A stretch of 64,000 nt of DNA. Source: Bacteroidales bacterium. GTDB taxonomy: Bacteria; Bacteroidota; Bacteroidia; Bacteroidales; P3. The stretch covers positions 1 to 64,000 of the forward strand of contig JAFUYA010000019.1 in the NCBI GenBank assembly GCA_017477025.1, given 5' to 3'. The first letter of the stretch is position 1. Each line of letters starts with the position of its first letter. A model generated the notes under the pieces. That model was not told where the DNA came from, searched no databases, and was given only the letters and a program-made list of their open reading frames with translations. Shown piece after piece: positions 17,896 through 27,907 of this stretch. The position numbers and the translations under genes were made by a program.

Positions 17896-19323
17896 ATGGC
17901 TGCTTATAATAATGTAGTTGAGATTCGCAGATACATACTCGGTATGTTGGCAAAGATGATTTACGACGGTAATGTTGAAGAAAAAATAGACCGTTTGCCT
18001 TTTGACATGTACACAAAAAAAACGGAACATACACGTTGTTGCATTCACAAAGCCCGTGCAGAAGCGAAGTACAAAACAATGGCAATGCTCGGATTCAATA
18101 TTGATGACGAAGAAGATGAGTTTGACAACCTGTCACATTACCTTAAAATACGTGAAAAACAAGGAAACAATACGGAAGTTATGCTTACGGTTGTGGATGA
18201 AGCATGCTCATCGTGTGTCAAAGCTTCATATATTGTAACTAATCTTTGTCGTTCATGCATCGCTCATCCTTGTACTTATGCCTGTAAAAAGGAAGCCATT
18301 ACGAAACACGAAAACAGTCAGGCCCATATTAATCCTGAAAAATGTGTCAATTGCGGATTGTGTATGCAGGCCTGCCCGTATCATGCAATCATCTTCCAAC
18401 CCGTACCGTGCGAAGAAGCGTGTCCTGTAGGAGCTATCTCTAAACGTGAGGACGGAGTTGAACATATTGACCCTGATAAGTGTATTTATTGCGGGAAATG
18501 TATGGTAGCCTGTCCGTTCGGTGCCATTCTGGAAAAAAGTTTCATGTTTGAAATAGTGAAAGCCATAAAGGACGGTAAAGATGTTATTGCAATGGTTGCA
18601 CCTTCTTTAGGCGGTCAGTTCAATCAGCCGTATGGAAAAGTTCTCACTGCAATAAAGAAGTTAGGATTCACGGATGTTGTAGAGGTTGCCAAAGGTGCTA
18701 ATATGACTACTGAAAACGAAACGCGTGAATTTGAAGAACGAATGGAAAAAGGTGAAAGTTTTATGACCACTTCCTGCTGTGCCGCATGGCGTGAATTGTA
18801 CAAAAAACATATTCCCGAGATACAACCTCATGTTTCCGATGCTTTGACTCCTATGGGTTACACGGCAAAATGGGTAAGACAAACAAAAGAAGATGCCGTT
18901 TTGGTATTCGTTGCTCCGTGCGTAGGCAAACGCAGTGAATGTCATACTAACCCTGATGTGGATTACGTGCTGTCTTATGAAGAATTGGATGCTTTGTTTA
19001 AAGCTGCTCAAATCGACATTGCGGCATGTGAAGAAACGGTATTGGATTCCACTATATTGGGACACGGTAGAGGATTTGCAATGATTGCTGGTGTAACGGA
19101 TTCCGTGAAAGCCACAGCCAAAGACCCGAGCATAATACATGACGTCGTTATTGACGGATTGACCAAACAAAGTATAAGAGATTTGAAGATGTGGGCAAAG
19201 AAAGGTCAGGCACCTGGAAACTTTGTTGAGGTAATGTCATGCCCTGGCGGTTGTGTCAACGGATGCGACACTTTGGCTCAGCCTAAAGTTGCGGCAAAAC
19301 AAATACTACCTACAACGAAGTAA
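17896..19323 (+). CDS. Monomeric [FeFe] hydrogenase, group-B-like
   Basis: 475 residues. A Cys-rich N-terminal region (CSSCVKASYIVTNLCRSC, CTYACKK) is followed by ferredoxin motifs CVNCGLCMQACPYHAI and CIYCGKCMVACPFGAI and an extra CEEACPVGAI. The H-cluster domain has TSCCAAW (Cys294-Cys295), VAPCVGKRSE and EVMSCPGGCVNGC, so all ligands to the [4Fe-4S]-2Fe centre are present. The Ala in place of Pro after the CC pair and the long N-terminus fit group B enzymes of anaerobic Bacteroidetes and Firmicutes, thought to couple ferredoxin to H2. It needs HydEFG maturases, absent here. Cytoplasmic; no signal peptide. A two-component pair follows 57 bases downstream. Confidence 0.9.
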   Translation: MAAYNNVVEIRRYILGMLAKMIYDGNVEEKIDRLPFDMYTKKTEHTRCCIHKARAEAKYKTMAMLGFNIDDEEDEFDNLSHYLKIREKQGNNTEVMLTVVDEACSSCVKASYIVTNLCRSCIAHPCTYACKKEAITKHENSQAHINPEKCVNCGLCMQACPYHAIIFQPVPCEEACPVGAISKREDGVEHIDPDKCIYCGKCMVACPFGAILEKSFMFEIVKAIKDGKDVIAMVAPSLGGQFNQPYGKVLTAIKKLGFTDVVEVAKGANMTTENETREFEERMEKGESFMTTSCCAAWRELYKKHIPEIQPHVSDALTPMGYTAKWVRQTKEDAVLVFVAPCVGKRSECHTNPDVDYVLSYEELDALFKAAQIDIAACEETVLDSTILGHGRGFAMIAGVTDSVKATAKDPSIIHDVVIDGLTKQSIRDLKMWAKKGQAPGNFVEVMSCPGGCVNGCDTLAQPKVAAKQILPTTK

Positions 19324-19380
19324 TGATATTGCATATATAACATACTGTAAAACAGGACAAATAATATTCACAATTATTTC

Positions 19381-20394
19381 ATGGTTAAGATAAACAAGAA
19401 ATCTTTTTGGATATATTATTTCATCATCCTTATTGTCTCCATGGCATTTTCGGTACCTATGGACATCATTATATACAAGGATAAATATAATATTGACGAA
19501 AGTTTCTTTCTGTTCAATCTGCCTGTTTACAGTATTGATGTTATGATGGCATTGTGGATAGTCAATCTGTTCAATACAAGATATGACAACCTCAAATTCA
19601 TATTCAAGGTAATCTTTGAATATATTATTCTTTGCATTCTTTTCTTCATAGTTCTGACAATAGCTTCTGCCATCGATTTCTATTTGGTCAAAAATTCATT
19701 CTCCCTTATCAAATGGTTAAGTGCAAGAATTGAACGTTCATACATATACAGCGATCTTTTGGAATCGGCAATCATACTGTTCATTACCAAGTTTGTATAT
19801 CTTTATGACAGACAAAAACTGCTTGAAGTGGAAAGTGAGAGATTCAAATATGCAAAATTGAAATCGCAATTAAACCCTCACTTTCTTTTCAACTCACTCA
19901 GTACGCTCTCTGCCATGATTTACTCCCACACAAAGGAACAAACCCACAAATATGTCCTGTCTTTAGCCGATATTTACAGATACGCATTGGTCAATGAATC
20001 AAAAGATTTTATCACGATAAAGGAAGAGTTGGACTTCATAGAGAAATACATCATCATATTGAGAACAAGATTCTCCAATAATTTAATCTTTGACATAGAC
20101 ATCGAAGAAAAATACCTGAGCAGAAAGATTCCTTTTCTTGCCCTGCAACTTTTGATTGAAAATGCTATCAAACACAATGTCATTAATAATGACAAAAAAC
20201 TTACAATTACAATCAAAAACGGGAAGAATATGATCTGCGTGAGCAACAACATCAATCCTAAAATTGAATTCAAAAGAAATAATACCGAAATAGGATTGAA
20301 GAACATTGCCGACAGATACAAGATCTATGCTAATAAGGAAATCATCATTGAAAATGATACCGAATTTTTCACCGTTAAGATACCTATATTATGA
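19381..20394 (+). CDS. LytS/YehU-type sensor histidine kinase
   Basis: 337 residues. The first about 145 residues hold four hydrophobic membrane segments. The kinase region has the His_kinase (LytS-class) phospho-acceptor motif LNPHFLFNSL with His167, and an ATP-binding N-box LLIENAIKHNV near 260, plus the IGLKNIADRYKI G-region near 305. No extracellular ligand domain is evident. Its stop overlaps the response-regulator start in ATGA, so the two are coupled. It follows the hydrogenase on the same strand, which suggests but does not prove a link to hydrogen metabolism. Confidence 0.93.
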   Translation: MVKINKKSFWIYYFIILIVSMAFSVPMDIIIYKDKYNIDESFFLFNLPVYSIDVMMALWIVNLFNTRYDNLKFIFKVIFEYIILCILFFIVLTIASAIDFYLVKNSFSLIKWLSARIERSYIYSDLLESAIILFITKFVYLYDRQKLLEVESERFKYAKLKSQLNPHFLFNSLSTLSAMIYSHTKEQTHKYVLSLADIYRYALVNESKDFITIKEELDFIEKYIIILRTRFSNNLIFDIDIEEKYLSRKIPFLALQLLIENAIKHNVINNDKKLTITIKNGKNMICVSNNINPKIEFKRNNTEIGLKNIADRYKIYANKEIIIENDTEFFTVKIPIL

Positions 20395-21173
20395 AAGCTG
20401 TAATTATTGAAGACGAAGCCATCAACAGAGATTTTTTGAAATCATTGATTGAACAGAATTTCAAAGATATAGAAATCGTAGCATGTTTGGAAAGTGTGAA
20501 ACGAAGCATCGATTTCTTTTCTTCCAACAGTGTTGATTTAGTTTTTATGGACATACAATTGTCCGACGGATATTGTTTCTCAATATTTGAAAAGACGGAT
20601 ATCCAATCAATGATTATCTTCACAACTGCTTATGATGAATATGCAATCAAAGCTTTTGAACAAAACTCAATTGCATATCTGCTCAAACCTATCTCAAAAG
20701 AAAAACTGGATGCAGCAATGCAGAAATTTTATAAACTGACATCCGTATCCTCAAAATCGGAAGCTGTAAATTTGCAAACGGAAAAACTCAATCTGTTGCT
20801 TAACGCCATCGCTTCGCCTGCTGAACATACATTCAAAAACAGATTTATAATAAAACAAGAATCTCAAATCATTATTGTAAATGAAACTGATATTGCTTAC
20901 TTTATTTCAAAAAATAAAATCTGCTACTTGTATACTTTCGATAATAAATCATACCGAATCAACTATACGTTAGATAAGGTTATGGAAGAATTGAATCCGA
21001 AACGTTTCTATAAAGTTTCCCGAACCTTTGTTATTTCGTTGGAATGTATTGTCAGAATAGACAAGTCCGTCGGTTCAAGACTGAAACTTGAAATCAATCC
21101 TCCATACAAAGATTCCGATGTTTTCGTATCTCGTGAAAGTGTAAAGGACTTTCTTGCCTGGATTGAACAATAG
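20391..21173 (+). CDS. LytTR-family response regulator
   Basis: 260 residues. The receiver domain has acidic residues Glu7-Asp8, the phospho-acceptor Asp54 (VFMDIQLSDG), Thr in FTTAYDEYA and Lys in LLKPISK. From about residue 150 a LytTR DNA-binding domain follows (ITRNETDIAYFISKNK-like start, LEELNPKRFYKVSRTFVIS, near 195-215). It overlaps the kinase gene by 4 bases. LytTR regulators bind paired short repeats; no obvious pair was found upstream. A strong terminator at 21265-21320 ends the unit. Confidence 0.93.
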   Translation: MKAVIIEDEAINRDFLKSLIEQNFKDIEIVACLESVKRSIDFFSSNSVDLVFMDIQLSDGYCFSIFEKTDIQSMIIFTTAYDEYAIKAFEQNSIAYLLKPISKEKLDAAMQKFYKLTSVSSKSEAVNLQTEKLNLLLNAIASPAEHTFKNRFIIKQESQIIIVNETDIAYFISKNKICYLYTFDNKSYRINYTLDKVMEELNPKRFYKVSRTFVISLECIVRIDKSVGSRLKLEINPPYKDSDVFVSRESVKDFLAWIEQ

Positions 21174-21264
21174 CAAGTCAAAGAAATTCCAAGACTCTTC
21201 TTACTTCTGAAAAAAGTATATTATCAAGGGAAAAATTTCTTTAATGATTTTGTCGGAAAAGTGT

Positions 21265-21320
21265 GTGATTTCTGACGTTTTTTTAATGATTTCATCAGAA
21301 ATCACGCTGTTTTTTTTTCA
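21265..21320 (+). terminator. Terminator after the two-component operon
   Basis: Perfect 11-bp inverted repeat GTGATTTCTGA (21265-21275) with TCAGAAATCAC (21295-21305), extendable by two pairs with one G-U, and then a T9 run. Part of the left flank (about 21233-21250) resembles a segment at 44262-44282. Confidence 0.75.
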
Positions 21321-21359
21321 CGTACTTAACATATTGATAAATTTGTAAATACGGGAGCT

Positions 21360-21390
21360 TTGCGGATTAAGAAATCTTTTGTATTTTTGC
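21360..21390 (+). promoter_or_regulatory. Strong Bacteroidetes-type promoter
   Basis: TTG at 21360-21362 and TATTTTTGC at 21382-21390 are 19 bases apart, an optimal -33/-7 pair. Predicted start is near 21397, about 285 bases before the next coding start, so the transcript begins with a long non-coding part. Confidence 0.7.
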
Positions 21391-21396
21391 AAATGC

Positions 21397-21650
21397 TTAC
21401 CGAATGATAAGCCAAAGCGTTTTGTGCTTTATAACTTGTGGCCGAAAGTTTGAGAAACTTTATACAGTCAAGTTAAGCATAGCAGTTTTATTGTATGCCC
21501 TTATCGGCGTGAATTCTGCTATAGTCATATCTTACTGTATAGGTTATATACAATTTCCCACACACCTTGGCCGGAGATATAAATCAAATGTGGTTTCACG
21601 CTTTTATTGTGTTATTAAAAAATAGTATTGGTAAGGCAATACTCTCCTTT
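21397..21650 (+). ncRNA. Candidate structured RNA (rod-like, possibly 6S-type) or long leader
   Basis: From the predicted start, nested complementary segments make a long rod: AAAGCG 21414-21419 with CGCTTT 21599-21604; TATACAGT 21461-21468 with ACTGTATA 21534-21541; ATAGCAG 21479-21485 with CTGCTAT 21516-21522; ATGCC 21495-21499 with GGCGT 21506-21510 closing a 6-base loop. A local hairpin AAAGTTT/AAACTTT (21445-21461) lies in the central open part. A hairpin with a 6-base loop (AGTATTG with CAATACT, about 21624-21643) could be the 3' end. Size, rod shape and central bubble recall 6S RNA, but I cannot align it to one. An alternative is a 5' leader of the DUF805 gene. The small ORF across it looks spurious. 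Confidence 0.4.
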
Positions 21651-21681
21651 AAGAAATCACAAAAGGGAAAAATAAAGATGA

Positions 21682-22026
21682 ATGAACTGGTATTTAAAAT
21701 GTATGAAACAGTATGCTGATTTCAACGGCAGAGCAAGAAGAACGGAATATTGGATGTTCGTATTATTCAATATAATCTTTTCTGCTATTGCCGGTATCAT
21801 AGATACAATCATCGGAACCAATTTGTTAAATGTAATATATTCTCTTGCCGTTTTGATACCCGGCATTGCGGTTGCCGTAAGAAGATTGCACGACATAGGA
21901 AAAAGCGGATGGTACTATCTGTTAGTCCTTATACCTATTGTCGGATTTATAATACTTATAGTCTGGTTTTGTAAGGATAGTGAAACAGGAGCCAATTCAT
22001 GGGGTCCCAATCCGAAAGAAATATAA
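21682..22026 (+). CDS. DUF805-family small membrane protein
   Basis: 114 residues. MNWYLKCMKQYADFNGRARR followed by TEYWMFVLFN is the characteristic DUF805 start, then three or four hydrophobic segments, RRLHDIGKSGWYYLL near residue 70 and an end of the type CKDSETGANSWGPNPKE. Members are inner-membrane proteins of unknown function that are widespread in bacteria. It lies downstream of the promoter and candidate RNA at 21360-21650 and ends at a strong bidirectional terminator. Confidence 0.9.
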   Translation: MNWYLKCMKQYADFNGRARRTEYWMFVLFNIIFSAIAGIIDTIIGTNLLNVIYSLAVLIPGIAVAVRRLHDIGKSGWYYLLVLIPIVGFIILIVWFCKDSETGANSWGPNPKEI

Positions 22027-22039
22027 TGTGAATGAAAAT

Positions 22040-22101
22040 AACAAATAAGAGTAATTCAGTCCGTTGCTTAATTGCAGCGGACTGAATTACTCTTATTTGT
22101 T
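22040..22101. terminator. Bidirectional terminator, perfect 24-bp stem
   Basis: Bases 22040-22063 are the exact reverse complement of 22078-22101, with a 14-base loop. The outer arms are AT-rich and give T runs on both strands. The stop codon of the minus-strand RhuM gene lies within the right arm. It separates convergent genes. Confidence 0.85.
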
Positions 22102-23082
22102 GTCTTTGTTGATTAGATTGACAACAACTTTAACCATAATATCTTTTTCTTCGGGTCGGCTTTCCGCAATCATCAATGTTAATGCAACAAGTGCATTATC
22201 GGCAATACGTTTCGTTTTGTCTTTGTTATATAATATGCCGTTGGCATTCAAAAACCAAAGAAACAATGCAGCGGCAATGCGTTTGTTCCCGTCAGAAAAA
22301 GAATGATTTTTTACAACCAAGTATAACAACATTGCTGCTTTCTCTTCTACGGACGGATAGAGTTCAACACCTCCGAATGTTTGGTATATCTGCCCTATGG
22401 AACTTTTAAATGAGCCGTCTTTTTCGTGTCCGAATAAATCCGAACCGCCGAACTTTTCTTTCAATGTTGTTATGACTGCTTTTGCACTATTGTATGTTGC
22501 AATGAAATCGGTTTGTGCAGTTGTGTTATTTACGGATAAACGTTGATAATCGTAATTGTCTAAAGTATCAAGGGCGTATGTATAGTCTTGTACAATATTT
22601 ACAATGTCTTGAACTAAATCTTTCGGCAAAACATCCGTGTTAGTGTATAACGTGTTTGACAGGATATTTATCAATTGTTTCAGTTCTTTGTTTTGATGTA
22701 ATATCTTATCATTGACAGCATAACCCTTAATGATGTAGTCTTTTATAATCTTGTTCGCCCATATTCTGAATTGAATACCCCGTTTGCTTTTCACTCTGTA
22801 TCCAACAGAAATAATGACATCAAGATTATATATTGTAGTTATGTAAGTTTGATCGTTATCTATACCCACATGTGCAAAATTTGCACATGTGCTTGTTTCG
22901 TCTAACTCACATTCTTTATAAATATTTCTAATATGCCTACTAATAACAGTCCTGTCTTTATCAAACAAATTTGCCATTTGACTTTGTGTAAGCCAAACGG
23001 TGTCATTCTCTAATTTGACGTCAATATTGACTTTACCGTCATCGGTGTTGTATATGACAATCTTTCCGTTATCTATGTCCAT
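22093..23082 (-). CDS. RhuM-family protein with C-terminal Fic/Doc domain
   Basis: 329 residues. The N-terminal part has the RhuM pattern (VWLTQSQMANLFDKDRTVIS near 29-48, a helix-turn-helix-like segment, then YNLDVIISVGYRVKSKRGIQFRIWA near 90-115). The C-terminal part has a Fic/Doc motif HSFSDGNKR near residue 262, with Ser-Phe replacing the usual Pro-Phe after His. Fic proteins transfer AMP or phosphate groups to targets. RhuM proteins occur in many bacteria, often near mobile or defence genes; their function is not settled. The gene begins 13 bases after the thiC stop on the same strand, so it may be read from the thiC transcript. Confidence 0.85.
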   Translation of the reverse strand: MDIDNGKIVIYNTDDGKVNIDVKLENDTVWLTQSQMANLFDKDRTVISRHIRNIYKECELDETSTCANFAHVGIDNDQTYITTIYNLDVIISVGYRVKSKRGIQFRIWANKIIKDYIIKGYAVNDKILHQNKELKQLINILSNTLYTNTDVLPKDLVQDIVNIVQDYTYALDTLDNYDYQRLSVNNTTAQTDFIATYNSAKAVITTLKEKFGGSDLFGHEKDGSFKSSIGQIYQTFGGVELYPSVEEKAAMLLYLVVKNHSFSDGNKRIAAALFLWFLNANGILYNKDKTKRIADNALVALTLMIAESRPEEKDIMVKVVVNLINKDNK

Positions 23083-23095
23083 TGTATTCTTACTT

Positions 23096-24900
<1,805 letters not shown>

Positions 24901-24930
24901 GTATTTTTTGTTTCCTGTATAATCTTATTT

Positions 24931-26118
24931 CTACTTTTTTACTATTTCATTATACAAAGAAAAACCTTTAACTGTCAATAAGTATTTTTGTTTAGGGTGA
25001 TGTGGATTGTCGGGATAAAGCATTTGTATGAAACCTTCTTGCAGGGCAGGGGTAAGAGAATAAGTAATAAAATTCTTTCTGTCCTTCAAACCTATCAATT
25101 CCATGATTTGTTTTATTCCAAGTTCTTCTTCTCCTATAGTCTTAACTATTCTTAATGTGTTTTCATTCTTAACATTAAAAATTTTATCAAAACGGGGCGA
25201 AACAGAGAAGTTTAAACTTGTGGGGGTAGTTGTGGGGGTAGGCTGTTTCATTTGCTCTATCATTTTTTCAACTTCTTTCCGCCATTCCGTAGGTGGTTCT
25301 ATAAGAAGATAACGGTTCTTCAATTCATTGTTTTCTCCCATTAAAAGACTGCGGAAAAATCTTATAAGAAAAACAGGCTCGTATGATATGCCTTTTTGAA
25401 TATTTTTGTAGTTGGCTCTTACAAGTGCATTGCGGAAATACCATGCATTGTCCGCAAAAAGATTATTATCTACTTTAAAACCTAATGAACGCAAGTATTT
25501 TATAGTAAATATAGCAGTTGTTCTTGTATTTCCTTCTCCGAAAGGATGTATTTGCCAAATACCGGAAACAAATCTTGCTATATGCTCTGCAACTTTTTCC
25601 ATTGGTAAGCCTGCATAGTTAAATTCTTTTTCCGTTTGCAAATCGTATTCTATAGCCTGTTTTATATCAGTAGCACTTACATATAAAACCGTATCACCTC
25701 TTAAAACCCATTCTTTTTTTGTTATGTTATAATCTCTTATTTGTCCTGCAAAGTCGAAAACATCTTCAAAAACTCTTTTGTGTATGGCGAGCAATCCAAC
25801 GAAAGTAAATGCAAAAGTTTCTTCTTGCAGGAGTTTTGATATATTTGCAGAAACTTTATCGGCTTCCTGCATTATATCATCGTCTTTTTCTTTTATCGGT
25901 TTTGTTTTGTAATATGTATTGACAAGTTCCCGTGCTTGATCTATGGTAATTTCTCCCTCTATATGACGCTTTGCCGTTTGTTTTAAATAATCCGAAACAT
26001 ACAAACCATCTACTGCCTGCAATCCTATTGCAGTCTTCCAAGCATAAGCCTTTTCTCTTTTGTGAGGTTCTCCTGCCCGTATATACTCCTGAAAATCTAT
26101 ATATTTATTCTCTTGCAT
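24931..26118 (-). CDS. Fic-family AMP transferase with N-terminal antitoxin-like segment
   Basis: 395 residues. The catalytic loop HPFGEGNTR is at 191-199, with the flap upstream (KKEWVLRGDTVLYVSA near 134-149). Residues about 28-70 (AIGLQAVDGL, then RHIEGEITIDQARELVNTYY) resemble a VbhA-type antitoxin helix, which in class II Fic proteins blocks ATP from within the same chain; the (S/T)xxxE(G/N) motif is altered here to GLQAVDG, so inhibition may be weak or arranged differently. The C-terminal third has a winged-helix-like region. It lies between an AbiH/HsdS fragment and thiC in the accessory island. Target unknown. Confidence 0.85.
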   Translation of the reverse strand: MQENKYIDFQEYIRAGEPHKREKAYAWKTAIGLQAVDGLYVSDYLKQTAKRHIEGEITIDQARELVNTYYKTKPIKEKDDDIMQEADKVSANISKLLQEETFAFTFVGLLAIHKRVFEDVFDFAGQIRDYNITKKEWVLRGDTVLYVSATDIKQAIEYDLQTEKEFNYAGLPMEKVAEHIARFVSGIWQIHPFGEGNTRTTAIFTIKYLRSLGFKVDNNLFADNAWYFRNALVRANYKNIQKGISYEPVFLIRFFRSLLMGENNELKNRYLLIEPPTEWRKEVEKMIEQMKQPTPTTTPTSLNFSVSPRFDKIFNVKNENTLRIVKTIGEEELGIKQIMELIGLKDRKNFITYSLTPALQEGFIQMLYPDNPHHPKQKYLLTVKGFSLYNEIVKK

Positions 26119-26146
26119 GATATTACTTTGATATTCAAAATATCCG

Positions 26147-26446
26147 TTACTTTTCTTTATCTATTTCATTAAAAATTTCTCCTAATTTTTCAACTATTCT
26201 TTGTTGTTCTTGTAGAGGCGGAAGTGGAATTGGTAAATTAGAAAACATATCTTTATTTAAATGTGGTATTGCTGCTCCTTTTTTATTTTTTCTAAATAAA
26301 TCTTTATTTTCAAATTCCTCCTTAAAATGTTTGATGACATCATTCTCTGTTTCTATGGTTTTATAGTAAGAATAAAAATCCCAATAACTTGTCTTAAGTC
26401 CAATATTTATGTCAAATCCATTGCCTATAAAAAAAGTTGTTATCAT
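26147..26446 (-). pseudogene. Chimeric fragment: AbiH-like N-terminus joined to HsdS-like C-terminus
   Basis: A 99-codon frame. Residues 1 to about 45 (ITTFFIGNGFDINIGLKTSY) match the opening of AbiH abortive-infection proteins, which are normally several hundred residues long. From about residue 46 the sequence is a type I specificity-subunit tail: FRKNKKGAAIPHLNKDMF, then LPIPLPPLQEQQRIVEKLG. The two parts are in frame with no stop between them. This is best explained by deletion or recombination that fused two gene ends. It lies 58 bases after hsdS and may serve as spare sequence for S-subunit recombination. Whether it is translated is unknown. Confidence 0.7.
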
Positions 26447-26504
26447 ATTATTTTATTAATTCTTCTAATTTACTTATAACTTTATATTCTATCATTAAGT
26501 CTTT

Positions 26505-27872
26505 TTATAATCCTTTTTCTATTTCATCTTCTACCATCTTTACCGCCTGTTTCAATAAATCTTTACTTTCTTTCCTCAAATGGAAACTCTCTTGTATCTT
26601 ATCTGAAATTGTTTGTTGCGTTTCTTTATTTAATATAGGTATAATTACTTTTTCTATTTCTGACGGTTTCCAATGTTGTATTATAGAACCGCCTGCATCC
26701 TTTTCGGCTTGTAAAGATACGACAGAAGAATTTAAAATTAGTGTTAAATAGTCAGGCAAAATATCAATATTATTTCTAATCCTCAAATGTAACAATGCCC
26801 CAGAGGTTATTACATTTAAATCTTCATCTACTTTATAAGCAATACCAACAGTTCCGTCTTTACTTAATAAGATAGTGTTTTTCTTGGGTAACAAGTAATC
26901 TTGTATATATGCTTTGTCTAAATAAATATCAGGTTTTGATATTTCATATTTAGATAAATCAGAAACACGAACAAAAGGAGTTCCTTCGTTTTTATATGCT
27001 TCACTGCCAGGCTCAATACTTTTAGTAATAGATACTATTTTTCCTAATTCGATAGTTTCAAATCTCTTTATCTTTTCTTCTATTTCATCGTATTTCTTTT
27101 GATAATATTCGGCATCTAAACGACCGGAGGATAAAAAACTTTCGTTTAGAGTTTTTATACTGGTTTGTTCATTCATCGGAGTCCAATCTTTTAGTCCTAA
27201 TTCTTCAAGTAATAATTCCTCCGCCTGTTTATAAAGAAGTTTAGATTGTTCCAATTTATCGTGTGCAGTTATTACTATTTCTTCTATTTTAAGTTGAAAA
27301 GAATTTGGCAAAATAGGAATTTGATAATTTTTAATAGATTCTAATGAATTGTATTCAATTCCATTGTTTGCTACAGCAAGTATTTTTTGAAATGTAAAAT
27401 ATTTTGATTGCATAAAAACATAAAGATAATATCTATTTATATTATTTTGCAATCGTAATCTAAAACACGAGCCATTAAAAATAGCCTTACTAACATCTTT
27501 ATCTATCAATAATACTCCATCAGAATAATCAATTGTGGCACCTTTTACAAGTATAAAAATATCACCTTTTTTAATGGCAAATTTTTCTTGATAATAGTCA
27601 TATGGAACTTTTACCAAATTTTTAGTGTCAAAATCAATACTTCTTACATCAACACCTCTTAATAAAGGTAGTCCATTCTGTAAATAATCTTCACTTTTTG
27701 GTAATATGCCATATGTCCCATCAACTAAAAAATATGATAGTGGTTTTGATATATTCCGTAATATTTCTAATCTTTTTCTAAATTCTTTCTTTTGGTATTC
27801 TGCGTCAAATCTCACATATAGAGATTTTAATACTTCGCTATATCTTACTTCCGATATTTCCAGCCCTTTCAA
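26505..27872 (-). CDS. hsdS: R-M specificity subunit (HsdS-like, two recognition domains)
   Basis: 455 residues. Two recognition-domain halves, each followed by a conserved helical spacer (residues about 200-225 with EEIVITAHDKLEQSKLLYKQAEELLLEELGL-type helices, and about 415-450 QQTISDKIQESFHLRKESKDLLKQAVKMVE). The second half restarts near 236 (SFLSSGRLDAEYYQKKYDEIE), the usual repeat of the RFDAEYYQ motif also seen near residue 22. Such subunits choose the bipartite target. The gene follows the nuclease-methyltransferase gene with a 35-base gap. A cut S-tail sits just downstream (26147-26446). Confidence 0.9.
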   Translation of the reverse strand: MKGLEISEVRYSEVLKSLYVRFDAEYQKKEFRKRLEILRNISKPLSYFLVDGTYGILPKSEDYLQNGLPLLRGVDVRSIDFDTKNLVKVPYDYYQEKFAIKKGDIFILVKGATIDYSDGVLLIDKDVSKAIFNGSCFRLRLQNNINRYYLYVFMQSKYFTFQKILAVANNGIEYNSLESIKNYQIPILPNSFQLKIEEIVITAHDKLEQSKLLYKQAEELLLEELGLKDWTPMNEQTSIKTLNESFLSSGRLDAEYYQKKYDEIEEKIKRFETIELGKIVSITKSIEPGSEAYKNEGTPFVRVSDLSKYEISKPDIYLDKAYIQDYLLPKKNTILLSKDGTVGIAYKVDEDLNVITSGALLHLRIRNNIDILPDYLTLILNSSVVSLQAEKDAGGSIIQHWKPSEIEKVIIPILNKETQQTISDKIQESFHLRKESKDLLKQAVKMVEDEIEKGL

Positions 27873-27907
27873 TAGTTGTTCGTAATGCTCTTTATTGAAA
27901 GGGCTAT

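Noticed and set aside
21404-21625. 73-codon ORF after the 21.38-kb promoter
   Set aside because: No conserved features, and the sequence is better explained by RNA pairing.
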